A stretch of 64,000 bases of DNA. Origin: Haematococcus lacustris (taxonomy: Eukaryota > Chlorophyta > Chlorophyceae > Chlamydomonadales > Haematococcaceae). The translations under genes were made by a program, and so were the position numbers. The stretch spans positions 434,001 to 498,000 of the forward strand of contig JASKMD010000020.1 of assembly GCA_030144725.1 (NCBI GenBank). The letters run 5' to 3'. Shown here one piece after another: positions 1 to 9,963 of the stretch. The notes below the pieces were generated by a model. That model made no database searches. It worked only from the letters and a program-made list of their open reading frames with translations, and was not told the origin of the DNA. The stretch's first letter is position 1. The number at the start of each line of letters is the position of its first letter.

Positions 1-758
1 TCACCCCTGCGGTGACCCCTGCGGCGGCCCCTGTGGTGGACCAACTGGCGGCGCTTTTGGCGCAGCTCCTGCATCCAGCCGCAGTGGCTGCCCCAGTGGC
101 ACCTGAGGCGTCTGAGGCGCCTGCGGCGCCCCTTGCGGCAGACCTGGCGGCGCTTTTGGCGCAGCTCATGGCTCGTGCCCCGGTGACTGCCGCAGTGCCT
201 CCCAAGGCGGCTCCGGTGGCCCAGGCCCCTGCCCCCGCCACGTCAGTTGCGGGGACAAGTGCATCTCATGGGGCTACGACGTCTATGACGGCGTCACAGC
301 TGTCACTGGCAACACCCTCTGGGCCCGTGGCCCGGCTTGCGGCAACGCAGGTCACTTACGAGGTGCCAGATGTGGCGCCGCTCGTCGCCCGTTACGAGGA
401 CCCGCAGGGCTACTTGCAGGGCCAGGGGGTGGACCCTGCGCTGCTGCAGCGCCTGGGCCTGGATGCGGAGGGCATGCAAAGGTATGTCCAGATGTACAAG
501 GACTTCACCAAGAAGGGTTTGATGCTTGCGCTTGATCGCAAAAATGTGCGATACCTTCAGGGCGTCAGCAAGGCGGAGCTCTTCAGCCTGTGCCTCGAGT
601 ACGGTCTGATTCGACCCCCCCTCGTGGCTAAGGCCGCCTCTGGGGCTTCCCTTGTGGCGGCCCCAGATTGGGGGGTTGGGAGACATGATGGGTGCATGAT
701 GGGCCCCTCCGGCAGCTTCAAGAGGCTGGCCGGATGGGGGCTTGCTCAGGTCAGGTAA
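1..758 (+). CDS. Alanine-rich hypothetical ORF, open at window start (copy A)
   Basis: An open frame runs from the window edge to a stop at 756-758. The first ~110 residues are Ala/Pro-rich, with the block LAALLAQL occurring twice. The C-terminal ~130 residues look like a real folded segment (ALLQRLGLDAEGMQRYVQMY, then an LSLCLEYGL-like stretch). I do not recognise the family. It lies upstream of the 0.87-kb CAG repeat and is separate from the retroelement. It could be the end of a host gene or of another mobile element. The same ORF recurs in copy B from 4250. A GTAAAA sequence beside the stop might be a splice donor, so the true C-terminus is uncertain. Confidence 0.4.
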   Translation, partial: TPAVTPAAAPVVDQLAALLAQLLHPAAVAAPVAPEASEAPAAPLAADLAALLAQLMARAPVTAAVPPKAAPVAQAPAPATSVAGTSASHGATTSMTASQLSLATPSGPVARLAATQVTYEVPDVAPLVARYEDPQGYLQGQGVDPALLQRLGLDAEGMQRYVQMYKDFTKKGLMLALDRKNVRYLQGVSKAELFSLCLEYGLIRPPLVAKAASGASLVAAPDWGVGRHDGCMMGPSGSFKRLAGWGLAQVR

Positions 759-1255
759 AACTGATTTAAAAAAACCCAAAAAATAGATTTGGGACTTTGA
801 GAGATTTGGACAGAAAAACAATCTACATATAAAAAATATAAGATGAAAAATGTGCTCGGAATGGCCTGCGATTCAGCGTGCGACCTCACAAAACTTTGTC
901 ACCGTATAGTACATGGAGGAAACCGAGCGCGAGTCACTGTGCGGTAAGATCAAAAGTCGTTTTAAAAATTGGAGGCCTTAAAAATAGAGATGAGTAGTGG
1001 GTCTGGTAATGTAGATGCCAGCGCGTCTACTCGCGATGTTTCGTTTTGAATGGTCTGGCCGGCCCGTCAACCGACAGCCCAGTCAAAGACCCTCAACCCC
1101 TGCGGAGTACAGCCCCGGCCCTAGATGAACATGACACAGGTTGGTCCATCATTTTGAACTGACAGCCGCAGTCCACTGGGCTGGACTGGGCTGCACCTCG
1201 CGGATGCGGCGCTTGGCCGTGGCGTGCACGTCAACCTTGCGCACTGCCTATACGG
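759..1255. other. Non-coding spacer, copy A
   Basis: There is no convincing coding signal on either strand. It starts with an A-rich stretch (about 767-845) and then turns GC-rich. The same spacer is present at about 4950-5446. I see no RNA gene or terminal repeat in it. Confidence 0.5.
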
Positions 1256-2122
1256 TAAAACATATTCAGCCTCTGTTTCAGCGCGACGGAGCCTCATGTC
1301 CCCAATGCACCTGATGGCAGGTGTCTAGCCTCGAAAAGCAGCCAGGTTAGCAGCAGGGGCAGCGGCAGCAGGGGCAGCAGCAGCAGGGGCAGGGGCAGCA
1401 GCAACAGGGGCAGGGGCAGCAGCAGCAGGGGCAGCAGCAGCAGCAGCAGGGGCAGCAGCAGCAGGGGCAGCAGGAGCAGCAGGGGCAGCAGGAGCAGCAG
1501 GGGCAGCAGCGGTAGCAGGGGCAGTAGTCGCAGCAGGGGCAGCAGGGGCGGCAGTGGCAGCAGGGGCAGCAGCGGTAGCAGCGGCAGCAGCGGCAGCAGC
1601 AGCGGCGGCAGGGGCAGCAGGGGCGGCAGGGGCAGCAGCGGCAGCAGCGGCAGCAGCGGCAGCAGCGGCAGCAGCGGCAGCAGCGGCAGCAGCAGGGGCA
1701 GCAGGGGCGGCAGCAGCGGCAGCAGCGGCAGGGGCAGCAGCGGCAACAATGGGAGCAGCAGCAATAGTAGCAGGGGCAGCAGCAGCAGGGGCAGCAGCAA
1801 CAGCAGTAGGGGAAGCAGCAGCAGCAGTAGGGGCAGCAGCAGGGGCAGCAGCAGCAAGGGCAGCAGGGGCAGCAGCAGCAGGGGCAGCAGCGGCAACAGC
1901 GGCAACAGCGGCAGCAGCGGCGACGGCAACAGCAGGGGCAGCAGCGGCAGCAGCGGCAGCAGCGAGAGCAGCGGCGGCAGCAGCAGGAGCAGCAGCAGCA
2001 GTGGTTGCAGCAGCAGAAGGGGCAGCAACAACATGAGCAGCACCAGCAACAGTAGGGCGGCAGCAGCAGGGGCAGCAGCAGCAGGAGCAGCAGGGGCGGC
2101 ATGGGCAGCAGGGACAGCAGTG
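1256..2122. repeat. 0.87-kb CAG-rich direct repeat, copy 1
   Basis: It begins TAAAACATATTCAGCC, has ~90 bp of unique sequence, then ~780 bp of CAG/CGG/GGGCAGCAG microsatellite ending ...GACAGCAGTG. Copies 2 (5447-6316) and 3 (9964-10839) differ mainly in triplet number. Long open frames here (poly-Ala on plus; poly-Leu and Cys-rich on minus) come from the triplet repeat and are not credible genes. Confidence 0.9.
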
Positions 2123-4249
2123 CTACGGCCATGGCGACCATGGACCACTGCCCAACCGCGACGGAAGCCAAGACCATCCTGGGGAAACGGGATACTACGC
2201 TTACCCTACCAGCAGACCAGCGGCGGATCCGAGCCTGGGCCGCAGGACTCACAGAGCTCACTCCTCACACCACCGCCCACACCGGGCCCCGCTATACGGA
2301 CATCCGAGCATACATGACAACCAAGACACTCGCGAAGGACACACAGCCGCCTACACCGAAACCCACAACGGCGACCGCGAGATCCAAACTCACAAACAAC
2401 GTCCCCAAGCCACCGACTTCGAAACAGCCCACGCCGCAGCCCAGGATCGGCAGCAAGAGACCAGCGGAAGACAGACACACAGAAGCTGACGATCGACACA
2501 CCCAGACCATCCCTGACGTAGTGACACACATACCCATCATGACCCTGGCCAATCTCAGTACATGGAAAGCCGATACTGTACGCCAACACAAAAACGAGCA
2601 GCTAGGGATCATGCTAGGAGCCATGTATGACCACCAAGAGTCCATCACGGCCATTGACGGATGGCACTGGAACGGCAACAACCAAAAAAGCTATTACAAC
2701 GTCCACAGGAGGCCCACCATCATAGAGAAATGGGCTCTCCAAATGTACAAGAAGGAAGGCTACACGCCCGCCCACACAGAAGACATCTGCAGAGCAGATG
2801 CAGAACATGTTTGCACATGCGAACTATGCTGGGAACCCAAAGAGGACAGCCCCATGTGCAACAACTGCATGAGAGCCTACCACCCGGCCTGGCTAGCCAA
2901 GACAGGCCTAGCGGGGCAAGCGAGGGATGACCACTGGCTCTGCCCAGTCTGCGCACACGGCGAAGACGACCTCAAAACTGCCATGCGACAGTCAGTGGAG
3001 ACGGACCTAATAAAGGCCCACTGGCACCCCACAACTGAACCTAAGCCGCTAATTCTAGCACATATCGACTACACCGATAAGAAGAATGAGTACGACGCGG
3101 ACAATAGTAAGAGACAAGAGGCGAGACGCCGACCACCCGACGCGGCCCTCCCAAAGCATACCCGGCAGGGTCTGCCCGACCCCCACACCTGGATACCCCG
3201 CTGCACCGACCTGCACTCCAGAGCCACATTCCACACCTCACCGGTTAACCCGCAAACAGACATCGTCGGGACGGGAAGGTGTGAAATCACACTCCAGAAT
3301 CACTCCCACATCACCACCCAAGCTATGTGTGGAGGGAGCCAAGGACCCAACCTGCCCCAACACAGCCTCATTGAACACGTAGTAGCCCATGATGAGGCGG
3401 GGCGCACAGTGGGCCTGATCAACAAGACCACTTACCAGAATCTAACCACATGGCTGCAGCACACACCACACCCACGGGACCCAGCCATGGAGCTAGCAGC
3501 TCTCCTACGTAGAAATAATACACAAAGCACCCCCCAACCACTTTTAGCAGCACAAAACAAGGCCATCACCACCCTCTACAACACACAATACTTTCCCAGC
3601 ACCGTCCAGAGATGGGCCAATCCACTCACGGTCAGGGCTGAGACCACTACCTACTGGAGCCCAGACATCAACGACACAGCCTATGGGGCACACCACAACT
3701 GCCTCCTCGTGAGACACACAGGGCTCTCTACATGGAACGTCCCGGCTGAGGATGCCCTGGCCTTAAAATGCATCAAACATGCAATACACTCTGCCACAAT
3801 GGAGGAGGCCACGGCCACTATCCTGCTCATCCCAGGAAAGAAAGGCATCTCATATCCTAAACACATAACCATGCTCAAAAGCTACCCGGAGTACTGTCAG
3901 CACCTGGCCACCATCCCCCTTGACAAATCAAGGGCAGCTACCAAGTCATGCAAACACGCCACGCTGCTCACCTACATCGTTTGGAACAAGGCGGGGCAAC
4001 AACTCGTCACAAAAGGGAATCCACAGGGCTGGCTGGCCAACACAGCCACGGCGCTACACCCCAGACCCGAACGGCACCCTAAACACAACCAACCCTCGAA
4101 ACACGTCCAGCCCACCCAACTGCCCAGCGGGCACTACAAGCACACGCACCTCCCGGCAGACCGCGAGCTCCCCGCCACGGGGCACATGCGCCAACCCAAC
4201 CAGATCGCACCCCCGTTCTGCACAACATCAAGAATGGTCATCCCCAACT
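2123..4249 (+). pseudogene. Truncated copy of the RandI/Dualen-like ORF, ending in a chimeric tail (copy A)
   Basis: The reading frame (first in-element Met at 2131) matches residues 11-717 of the full ORF in copy B, including the PHD-like finger, then breaks at the duplication junction. Past 4249 it reads ~40 Arg/Trp/Leu-rich residues in the wrong frame of the duplicated Ala-rich ORF and stops at 4377. The RNase H, CCHC and nuclease parts are missing. It is a by-product of the segmental duplication and should not be functional. Confidence 0.75.
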
Positions 4250-4949
4250 GGCGCAGCTCCTGCATCCAGCCGCAGTGGCTGCCCCAGTGGTACCTGAGGC
4301 GTCTGAGGCGCCTGCGGCGCCCCTTGCGGCAGACCTGGCGGCGCTTTTGGCGCAGCTCATGGCTCGTGCCCCGGTGACTGCCGCAGTGCCTCCCAAGGCG
4401 GCTCCGGTGGCCCAGGCCCCTGCCCCCGCCACGTCAGTTGCGGGGACAAGTGCATCTCATGGGGCTACGACGTCTATGACGGCGTCACAGCTGTCACTGG
4501 CAACACCCTCTGGGCCCGTGGCCCGGCTTGCGGCAACGCAGGTCACTTACGAGGTGCCAGATGTGGCGCCGCTCGTCGCCCGTTACGAGGACCCGCAGGG
4601 CTACTTGCAGGGCCAGGGGGTGGACCCTGCGCTGCTGCAGCGCCTGGGCCTGGATGCGGAGGGCATGCAAAGGTATGTCCAGATGTACAAGGACTTCACC
4701 AAGAAGGGTTTGATGCTTGCGCTTGATCGCAAAAATGTGCGATACCTTCAGGGCGTCAGCAAGGCGGAGCTCTTCAGCCTGTGCCTCGAGTACGGTCTGA
4801 TTCGACCCCCCCTCGTGGCTAAGGCCGCCTCTGGGGCTTCCCTTGTGGCGGCCCCAGATTGGGGGGTTGGGAGACATGATGGGTGCATGATGGGCCCCTC
4901 CGGCAGCTTCAAGAGGCTGGCCGGATGGGGGCTTGCTCAGGTCAGGTAA
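4250..4949 (+). pseudogene. Duplicate of the Ala-rich ORF, 5'-truncated at the duplication junction (copy B)
   Basis: This is nearly identical to the ORF at 12-758, but its 5' end is replaced by retroelement sequence at the 4249/4250 junction. It can only be expressed from an internal start or as a chimera. One residue differs in the Ala/Pro-rich part, and the C-terminal half is unchanged. Family unknown. Confidence 0.4.
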
Positions 4950-5446
4950 AACTGATTAAAAAAAACCCAAAAAATAGATTTGGGACTTTGAGAGATTTGG
5001 ACAGAAAAACAATCTACATATAAAAAATATAAGATGAAAAATGTGCTCGGAATGGCCTGCGATTCAGCGTGCGACCTCACAAAACTTTGTCACCGTATAG
5101 TACATGGAGGAAACCGAGCGCGAGTCACTGTGCGGTAAGATCAAAAGTCGTTTTAAAAATTGGAGGCCTTAAAAATAGAGATGAGTAGTGGGTCTGGTAA
5201 TGTAGATGCCAGCGCGTCTACTCGCGATGTTTCGTTTTGAATGGTCTGGCCGGCCCGTCAACCGACAGCCCAGTCAAAGACCCTCAACCCCTGCGGAGTA
5301 CAGCCCCGGCCCTAGATGAACATGACACAGGTTGGTCCATCATTTTGAACTGACAGCCGCAGTCCACTGGGCTGGACTGGGCTGCACCTCGCGGATGCGG
5401 CGCTTGGCCGTGGCGTGCACGTCAACCTTGCGCACTGCCTATACGG

Positions 5447-6316
5447 TAAAACATATTCAGCCTCTGTTTCAGCGCGACGGAGCCTCATGTCCCCAATGCA
5501 CCTGATGGCAGGTGTCTAGCCTCGAAAAGCAGCCAGGTTAGCAGCAGGGGCAGCGGCAGCAGGGGCAGCAGCAGCAGGGGCAGGGGCAGCAGCAACAGGG
5601 GCAGGGGCAGCAGCAGCAGGGGCAGCAGTAGCAGCAGCAGGGGCAGCAGCAGCAGGGGCAGCAGGAGCAGCAGGGGCAGCAGGAGCAGCACGGGCAGCAG
5701 CGGTAGCAGGGGCAGTAGTCGCAGCAGGGGCAGCAGGGGCGGCAGTGGCAGCAGGGGCAGCAGCGGTAGCAGCGGCAGCAGCGGCAGCAGCAGCGGCGGC
5801 AGGGGCAGCAGGGGCGGCAGGGGCAGCAGCGGCAGCAGCGGCAGCAGCGGCAGCAGCGGCAGCAGCGGCAGCAGCGGCAGCAGCAGGGGCAGCAGGGGCG
5901 GCAGCAGCGGCAGCAGCGGCAGGGGCAGCAGCGGCAACAATGGGAGCAGCAGCAATAGTAGCAGGGGCAGCAGCAGCAGGGGCAGCAGCAACAGCAGTAG
6001 GGGAAGCAGCAGCAGCAGTAGGGGCAGCAGCAGCAGGGGCAGCAGCAGCAAGGGCAGCAGGGGCAGCAGCAGCAGGGGCAGCAGCGGCAACAGCGGCAAC
6101 AGCGGCAGCAGCGGCGACGGCAACAGCAGGGGCAGCAGCGGCAGCAGCGGCAGCAGCGAGAGCAGCGGCGGCAGCAGCAGGAGCAGCAGCAGCAGTGGTT
6201 GCAGCAGCAGAAGGGGCAGCAACAACATGAGCAGCACCAGCAACAGTAGGGCGGCAGCAGCAGGGGCAGCAGCAGCAGGAGCAGCAGGGGCGGCATGGGC
6301 AGCAGGGACAGCAGTG
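5447..6316. repeat. 0.87-kb CAG-rich direct repeat, copy 2 (left flank of the retroelement)
   Basis: It is homologous to 1256-2122 and 9964-10839. It directly abuts the 5' end of the non-LTR element at 6317. Its left neighbour (...GCCTATACGG) is the same as that of copy 1, whereas copy 3 is preceded by the element's 3' tail. This is the arrangement expected if copies 2 and 3 are the two halves of a very long target duplication. Confidence 0.9.
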
Positions 6317-9300
6317 CTACGGCCATGGCGACCATGGACCACTGCCCAACCGCGACGGAAGCCAAGACCATCCTGGGGAAACGGGATACTACGCTTACCC
6401 TACCAGCAGACCAGCGGCGGATCCGAGCCTGGGCCGCAGGACTCACAGAGCTCACTCCTCACACCACCGCCCACACCGGGCCCCGCTATACGGACATCCG
6501 AGCATACATGACAACCAAGACACTCGCGAAGGACACACAGCCGCCTACACCGAAACCCACAACGGCGACCGCGAGATCCAAACTCACAAACAACGTCCCC
6601 AAGCCACCGACTTCGAAACAGCCCACGCCGCAGCCCAGGATCGGCAGCAAGAGACCAGCGGAAGACAGACACACAGAAGCTGACGATCGACACACCCAGA
6701 CCATCCCTGACGTAGTGACACACATACCCATCATGACCCTGGCCAATCTCAGTACATGGAAAGCCGATACTGTACGCCAACACAAAAACGAGCAGCTAGG
6801 GATCATGCTAGGAGCCATGTATGACCACCAAGAGTCCATCACGGCCATTGACGGATGGCACTGGAACGGCAACAACCAAAAAAGCTATTACAACGTCCAC
6901 AGGAGGCCCACCATCATAGAGAAATGGGCTCTCCAAATGTACAAGAAGGAAGGCTACACGCCCGCCCACACAGAAGACATCTGCAGAGCAGATGCAGAAC
7001 ATGTTTGCACATGCGAACTATGCTGGGAACCCAAAGAGGACAGCCCCATGTGCAACAACTGCATGAGAGCCTACCACCCGGCCTGGCTAGCCAAGACAGG
7101 CCTAGCGGGGCAAGCGAGGGATGACCACTGGCTCTGCCCAGTCTGCGCACACGGCGAAGACGACCTCAAAACTGCCATGCGACAGTCAGTGGAGACGGAC
7201 CTAATAAAGGCCCACTGGCACCCCACAACTGAACCTAAGCCGCTAATTCTAGCACATATCGACTACACCGATAAGAAGAATGAGTACGACGCGGACAATA
7301 GTAAGAGACAAGAGGCGAGACGCCGACCACCCGACGCGGCCCTCCCAAAGCATACCCGGCAGGGTCTGCCCGACCCCCACACCTGGATACCCCGCTGCAC
7401 CGACCTGCACTCCAGAGCCACATTCCACACCTCACCGGTTAACCCGCAAACAGACATCGTCGGGACGGGAAGGTGTGAAATCACACTCCAGAATCACTCC
7501 CACATCACCACCCAAGCTATGTGTGGAGGGAGCCAAGGACCCAACCTGCCCCAACACAGCCTCATTGAACACGTAGTAGCCCATGATGAGGCGGGGCGCA
7601 CAGTGGGCCTGATCAACAAGACCACTTACCAGAATCTAACCACATGGCTGCAGCACACACCACACCCACGGGACCCAGCCATGGAGCTAGCAGCTCTCCT
7701 ACGTAGAAATAATACACAAAGCACCCCCCAACCACTTTTAGCAGCACAAAACAAGGCCATCACCACCCTCTACAACACACAATACTTTCCCAGCACCGTC
7801 CAGAGATGGGCCAATCCACTCACGGTCAGGGCTGAGACCACTACCTACTGGAGCCCAGACATCAACGACACAGCCTATGGGGCACACCACAACTGCCTCC
7901 TCGTGAGACACACAGGGCTCTCTACATGGAACGTCCCGGCTGAGGATGCCCTGGCCTTAAAATGCATCAAACATGCAATACACTCTGCCACAATGGAGGA
8001 GGCCACGGCCACTATCCTGCTCATCCCAGGAAAGAAAGGCATCTCATATCCTAAACACATAACCATGCTCAAAAGCTACCCGGAGTACTGTCAGCACCTG
8101 GCCACCATCCCCCTTGACAAATCAAGGGCAGCTACCAAGTCATGCAAACACGCCACGCTGCTCACCTACATCGTTTGGAACAAGGCGGGGCAACAACTCG
8201 TCACAAAAGGGAATCCACAGGGCTGGCTGGCCAACACAGCCACGGCGCTACACCCCAGACCCGAACGGCACCCTAAACACAACCAACCCTCGAAACACGT
8301 CCAGCCCACCCAACTGCCCAGCGGGCACTACAAGCACACGCACCTCCCGGCAGACCGCGAGCTCCCCGCCACGGGGCACATGCGCCAACCCAACCAGATC
8401 GCACCCCCGTTCTGCACAACATCAAGAATGGTCATCCCCAACTGGAGGACTGTCACGTACACAGATGGCAGCTGCATGCAAGGAACGGATCGCGCCCCGT
8501 CGCGGAAAGTGGGAGCGGGAGTGTACACACCGGTGAATGACGAGCGGCTCACCATTGCCCTGCCCGACCACAGCACCATAAACAAAGCAGAGCTCGCAGC
8601 TATCCACGCGGCCATCAAATCGGGAGCAACCCATATCGCCACTGACAGCCTCTGCTCCATATACCAAATACGGAGGGCACTGGCCAACCCAATGTCGCTC
8701 CGCACACATCATCATAGGGACATATTGGCCGACATCGCCACCCTGATCATGAACAGCCGCGACACTATACACCTACGAAAAGTCCGGGCACATTCCGGCA
8801 TCATCGGAAATGAAGCGGCAGACACCCTGGCCAAACACGCGGCTATGTACCCTGAGCAAGCCCACACTCAGGCCCCGCACGAGAACACCGAACAACAGAC
8901 CTGGCTGAGCGCAACCACCGAAACTGGCACCACCATACCGCTACCGGACTGCCGACACAGCGTACGCACACATATGCGCGCCAAACACAAACTGGGACTC
9001 GCAAACCAAGATAGCATCTACTACCAGATGTCCCAAGACATCGCCAGGGCCGCCGCCAAAGGGTCATGTGAAAGAGTAATGCTCGACCCGGGCATCCCGA
9101 CCGCTGCCCAAAGAACAGCACTGCTCTACCGCACTGGCGGGCTCTACAACCAGAAATTGGCGATGCGCTGGGGGAAGACCGCGGACGATCGGTGCCCGCT
9201 CTGCGGCGAGGCCGACAGTGCTACTCACCTTCTCTCGGGATGCACCCGCACTGCAGCTTTAGTACAAGAGCGGCACAACGGGGCGGGACGCCTCATCACT

Positions 9301-9963
9301 AAAGCGATCAGTAAAGGCTCGCAAGGAGGATGCATCACATACACTGACATCGGCAGCCACGCACGCGGCGAGCAAAACGACATGGATCTCCCTAACACCA
9401 CCTTAAGCGACACCCTTGCAGCCATAGGCCTGCCAGCAGCACACAATACGACAACCCGCCCTGATATCATCATGGTCAGCACCAAAAGCAACAAAAGAAA
9501 CAGGGATAAGGACGAGTCCAACAAGCACGTCACTATACTGGAGATTAAATATTGCGCCGACTCTCGATGGACCGAACAACTAGAAAAAGCCAGCACACAA
9601 CACGCAGCCCTCGCCACGGCCATCCGGGAAGCTGGCAACACCGTTACCATCCGACCTATCCTACTTGGCATAGGCGGCATTACATACGAAGCACACACCA
9701 AGCAACATATGAGGGAGTTGGGTGTAACACACACTAACACCATCAAACTACTTAACAAGCTCACCCGGCACGCAGTGATAAGCTCACATAGCATCGCCAA
9801 AACAAGCTACAGACTCAGAGCAAGGAAAGGGGATTGGGGCTAGGAAGGGTCTCTCCATCACCCAGGGTAGGTGGTGGGAGCAGGCCGCGCCCCAGGCGGA
9901 AGCTCCTTCCTTAATGCACGCCGGCTCCACGCCGGAGTAGTCTTCTTCTTCTTTCTTCTTCTG
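6317..9963 (+). mobile_element. 5'-truncated non-LTR retrotransposon, RandI/Dualen-like
   Basis: This 3,647-bp insertion in CAG-rich DNA is bounded by the two halves of an ~870-bp direct repeat. Its single long ORF ends at 9843. A short 3' UTR follows with a CTCC/GGAG mini-hairpin near 9928-9945, then a (CTT)n-like tail running to 9963. Such microsatellite tails are typical of non-LTR elements. The order RNase H, CCHC, PD-(D/E)xK-like nuclease at the C-terminus is that of the restriction-like endonuclease clades, RandI/Dualen in particular, since those also carry RNase H. No reverse transcriptase (no Y/F-A/V-D-D box) is present, so the 5' part is presumably missing. Confidence 0.7.
6325..9843 (+). 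CDS. Retroelement polyprotein fragment: PHD-like finger, RNase H, CCHC, PD-(D/E)xK-like nuclease
   Basis: Residues are counted from the upstream in-frame Met at 6295; the start at 6325 is residue 11. Residues 238-285 form a PHD-like finger (C240, C243, C253, C256, H261, C281, C284) in which the expected cysteine after the His is Trp264. Residues ~495-635 weakly recall the N6-adenine methyltransferase fold (FPSTVQRW..NPL, then YGA, then WNVPAED where active enzymes have NPP[FY]). Residues 718-850 are RNase H: D724 in YTDGSC, E766, D784 in ATDS, H833, and D843 in NEAADTLA. C967-C970-H978-C983 is the CCHC knuckle found before the restriction-like endonuclease. RPD(1055-1057) with EIK(1083-1085) fits its PD-(D/E)xK site. 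There is no RT domain. RNase H and zinc knuckle are secure, the nuclease is likely, and the methyltransferase-like part is tentative. Confidence 0.75.
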   Translation: MATMDHCPTATEAKTILGKRDTTLTLPADQRRIRAWAAGLTELTPHTTAHTGPRYTDIRAYMTTKTLAKDTQPPTPKPTTATARSKLTNNVPKPPTSKQPTPQPRIGSKRPAEDRHTEADDRHTQTIPDVVTHIPIMTLANLSTWKADTVRQHKNEQLGIMLGAMYDHQESITAIDGWHWNGNNQKSYYNVHRRPTIIEKWALQMYKKEGYTPAHTEDICRADAEHVCTCELCWEPKEDSPMCNNCMRAYHPAWLAKTGLAGQARDDHWLCPVCAHGEDDLKTAMRQSVETDLIKAHWHPTTEPKPLILAHIDYTDKKNEYDADNSKRQEARRRPPDAALPKHTRQGLPDPHTWIPRCTDLHSRATFHTSPVNPQTDIVGTGRCEITLQNHSHITTQAMCGGSQGPNLPQHSLIEHVVAHDEAGRTVGLINKTTYQNLTTWLQHTPHPRDPAMELAALLRRNNTQSTPQPLLAAQNKAITTLYNTQYFPSTVQRWANPLTVRAETTTYWSPDINDTAYGAHHNCLLVRHTGLSTWNVPAEDALALKCIKHAIHSATMEEATATILLIPGKKGISYPKHITMLKSYPEYCQHLATIPLDKSRAATKSCKHATLLTYIVWNKAGQQLVTKGNPQGWLANTATALHPRPERHPKHNQPSKHVQPTQLPSGHYKHTHLPADRELPATGHMRQPNQIAPPFCTTSRMVIPNWRTVTYTDGSCMQGTDRAPSRKVGAGVYTPVNDERLTIALPDHSTINKAELAAIHAAIKSGATHIATDSLCSIYQIRRALANPMSLRTHHHRDILADIATLIMNSRDTIHLRKVRAHSGIIGNEAADTLAKHAAMYPEQAHTQAPHENTEQQTWLSATTETGTTIPLPDCRHSVRTHMRAKHKLGLANQDSIYYQMSQDIARAAAKGSCERVMLDPGIPTAAQRTALLYRTGGLYNQKLAMRWGKTADDRCPLCGEADSATHLLSGCTRTAALVQERHNGAGRLITKAISKGSQGGCITYTDIGSHARGEQNDMDLPNTTLSDTLAAIGLPAAHNTTTRPDIIMVSTKSNKRNRDKDESNKHVTILEIKYCADSRWTEQLEKASTQHAALATAIREAGNTVTIRPILLGIGGITYEAHTKQHMRELGVTHTNTIKLLNKLTRHAVISSHSIAKTSYRLRARKGDWG

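Larger units (their letters stand above)
59..4249 (+). repeat. Copy A of a 4.19-kb head-to-tail tandem duplication
   Basis: The segment 59-4249 is repeated at 4250-8443 with only a few differences: single substitutions (for example at 97/4288), one extra AGC triplet in the CAG tract, and small changes inside the microsatellite. The junction at 4249/4250 joins the middle of the retroelement ORF (after ...ATCCCCAACTGG) to sequence found at position 59 (CGCAGCTCCTGCATCC), with about 2 bp of shared sequence. The duplication therefore does not follow element boundaries and looks like a recent unequal or microhomology-mediated event, unless it is an assembly duplicate. Confidence 0.93.
4250..8443 (+). 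repeat. Copy B of the 4.19-kb tandem duplication
   Basis: This is the second copy of 59-4249, 3 bp longer because of one added AGC triplet. Unlike copy A, it runs on past 8443 into the rest of the retroelement, so it keeps the original right-hand context while copy A is cut at the junction. Confidence 0.93.

Noticed and set aside
1294..2261. Long poly-Leu, Cys-rich and poly-Ala ORFs in the CAG tracts (also 5485-6455 and 10002-11272)
   Set aside because: Translations of triplet repeats; all frames of such tracts stay open, and there is no independent coding evidence.
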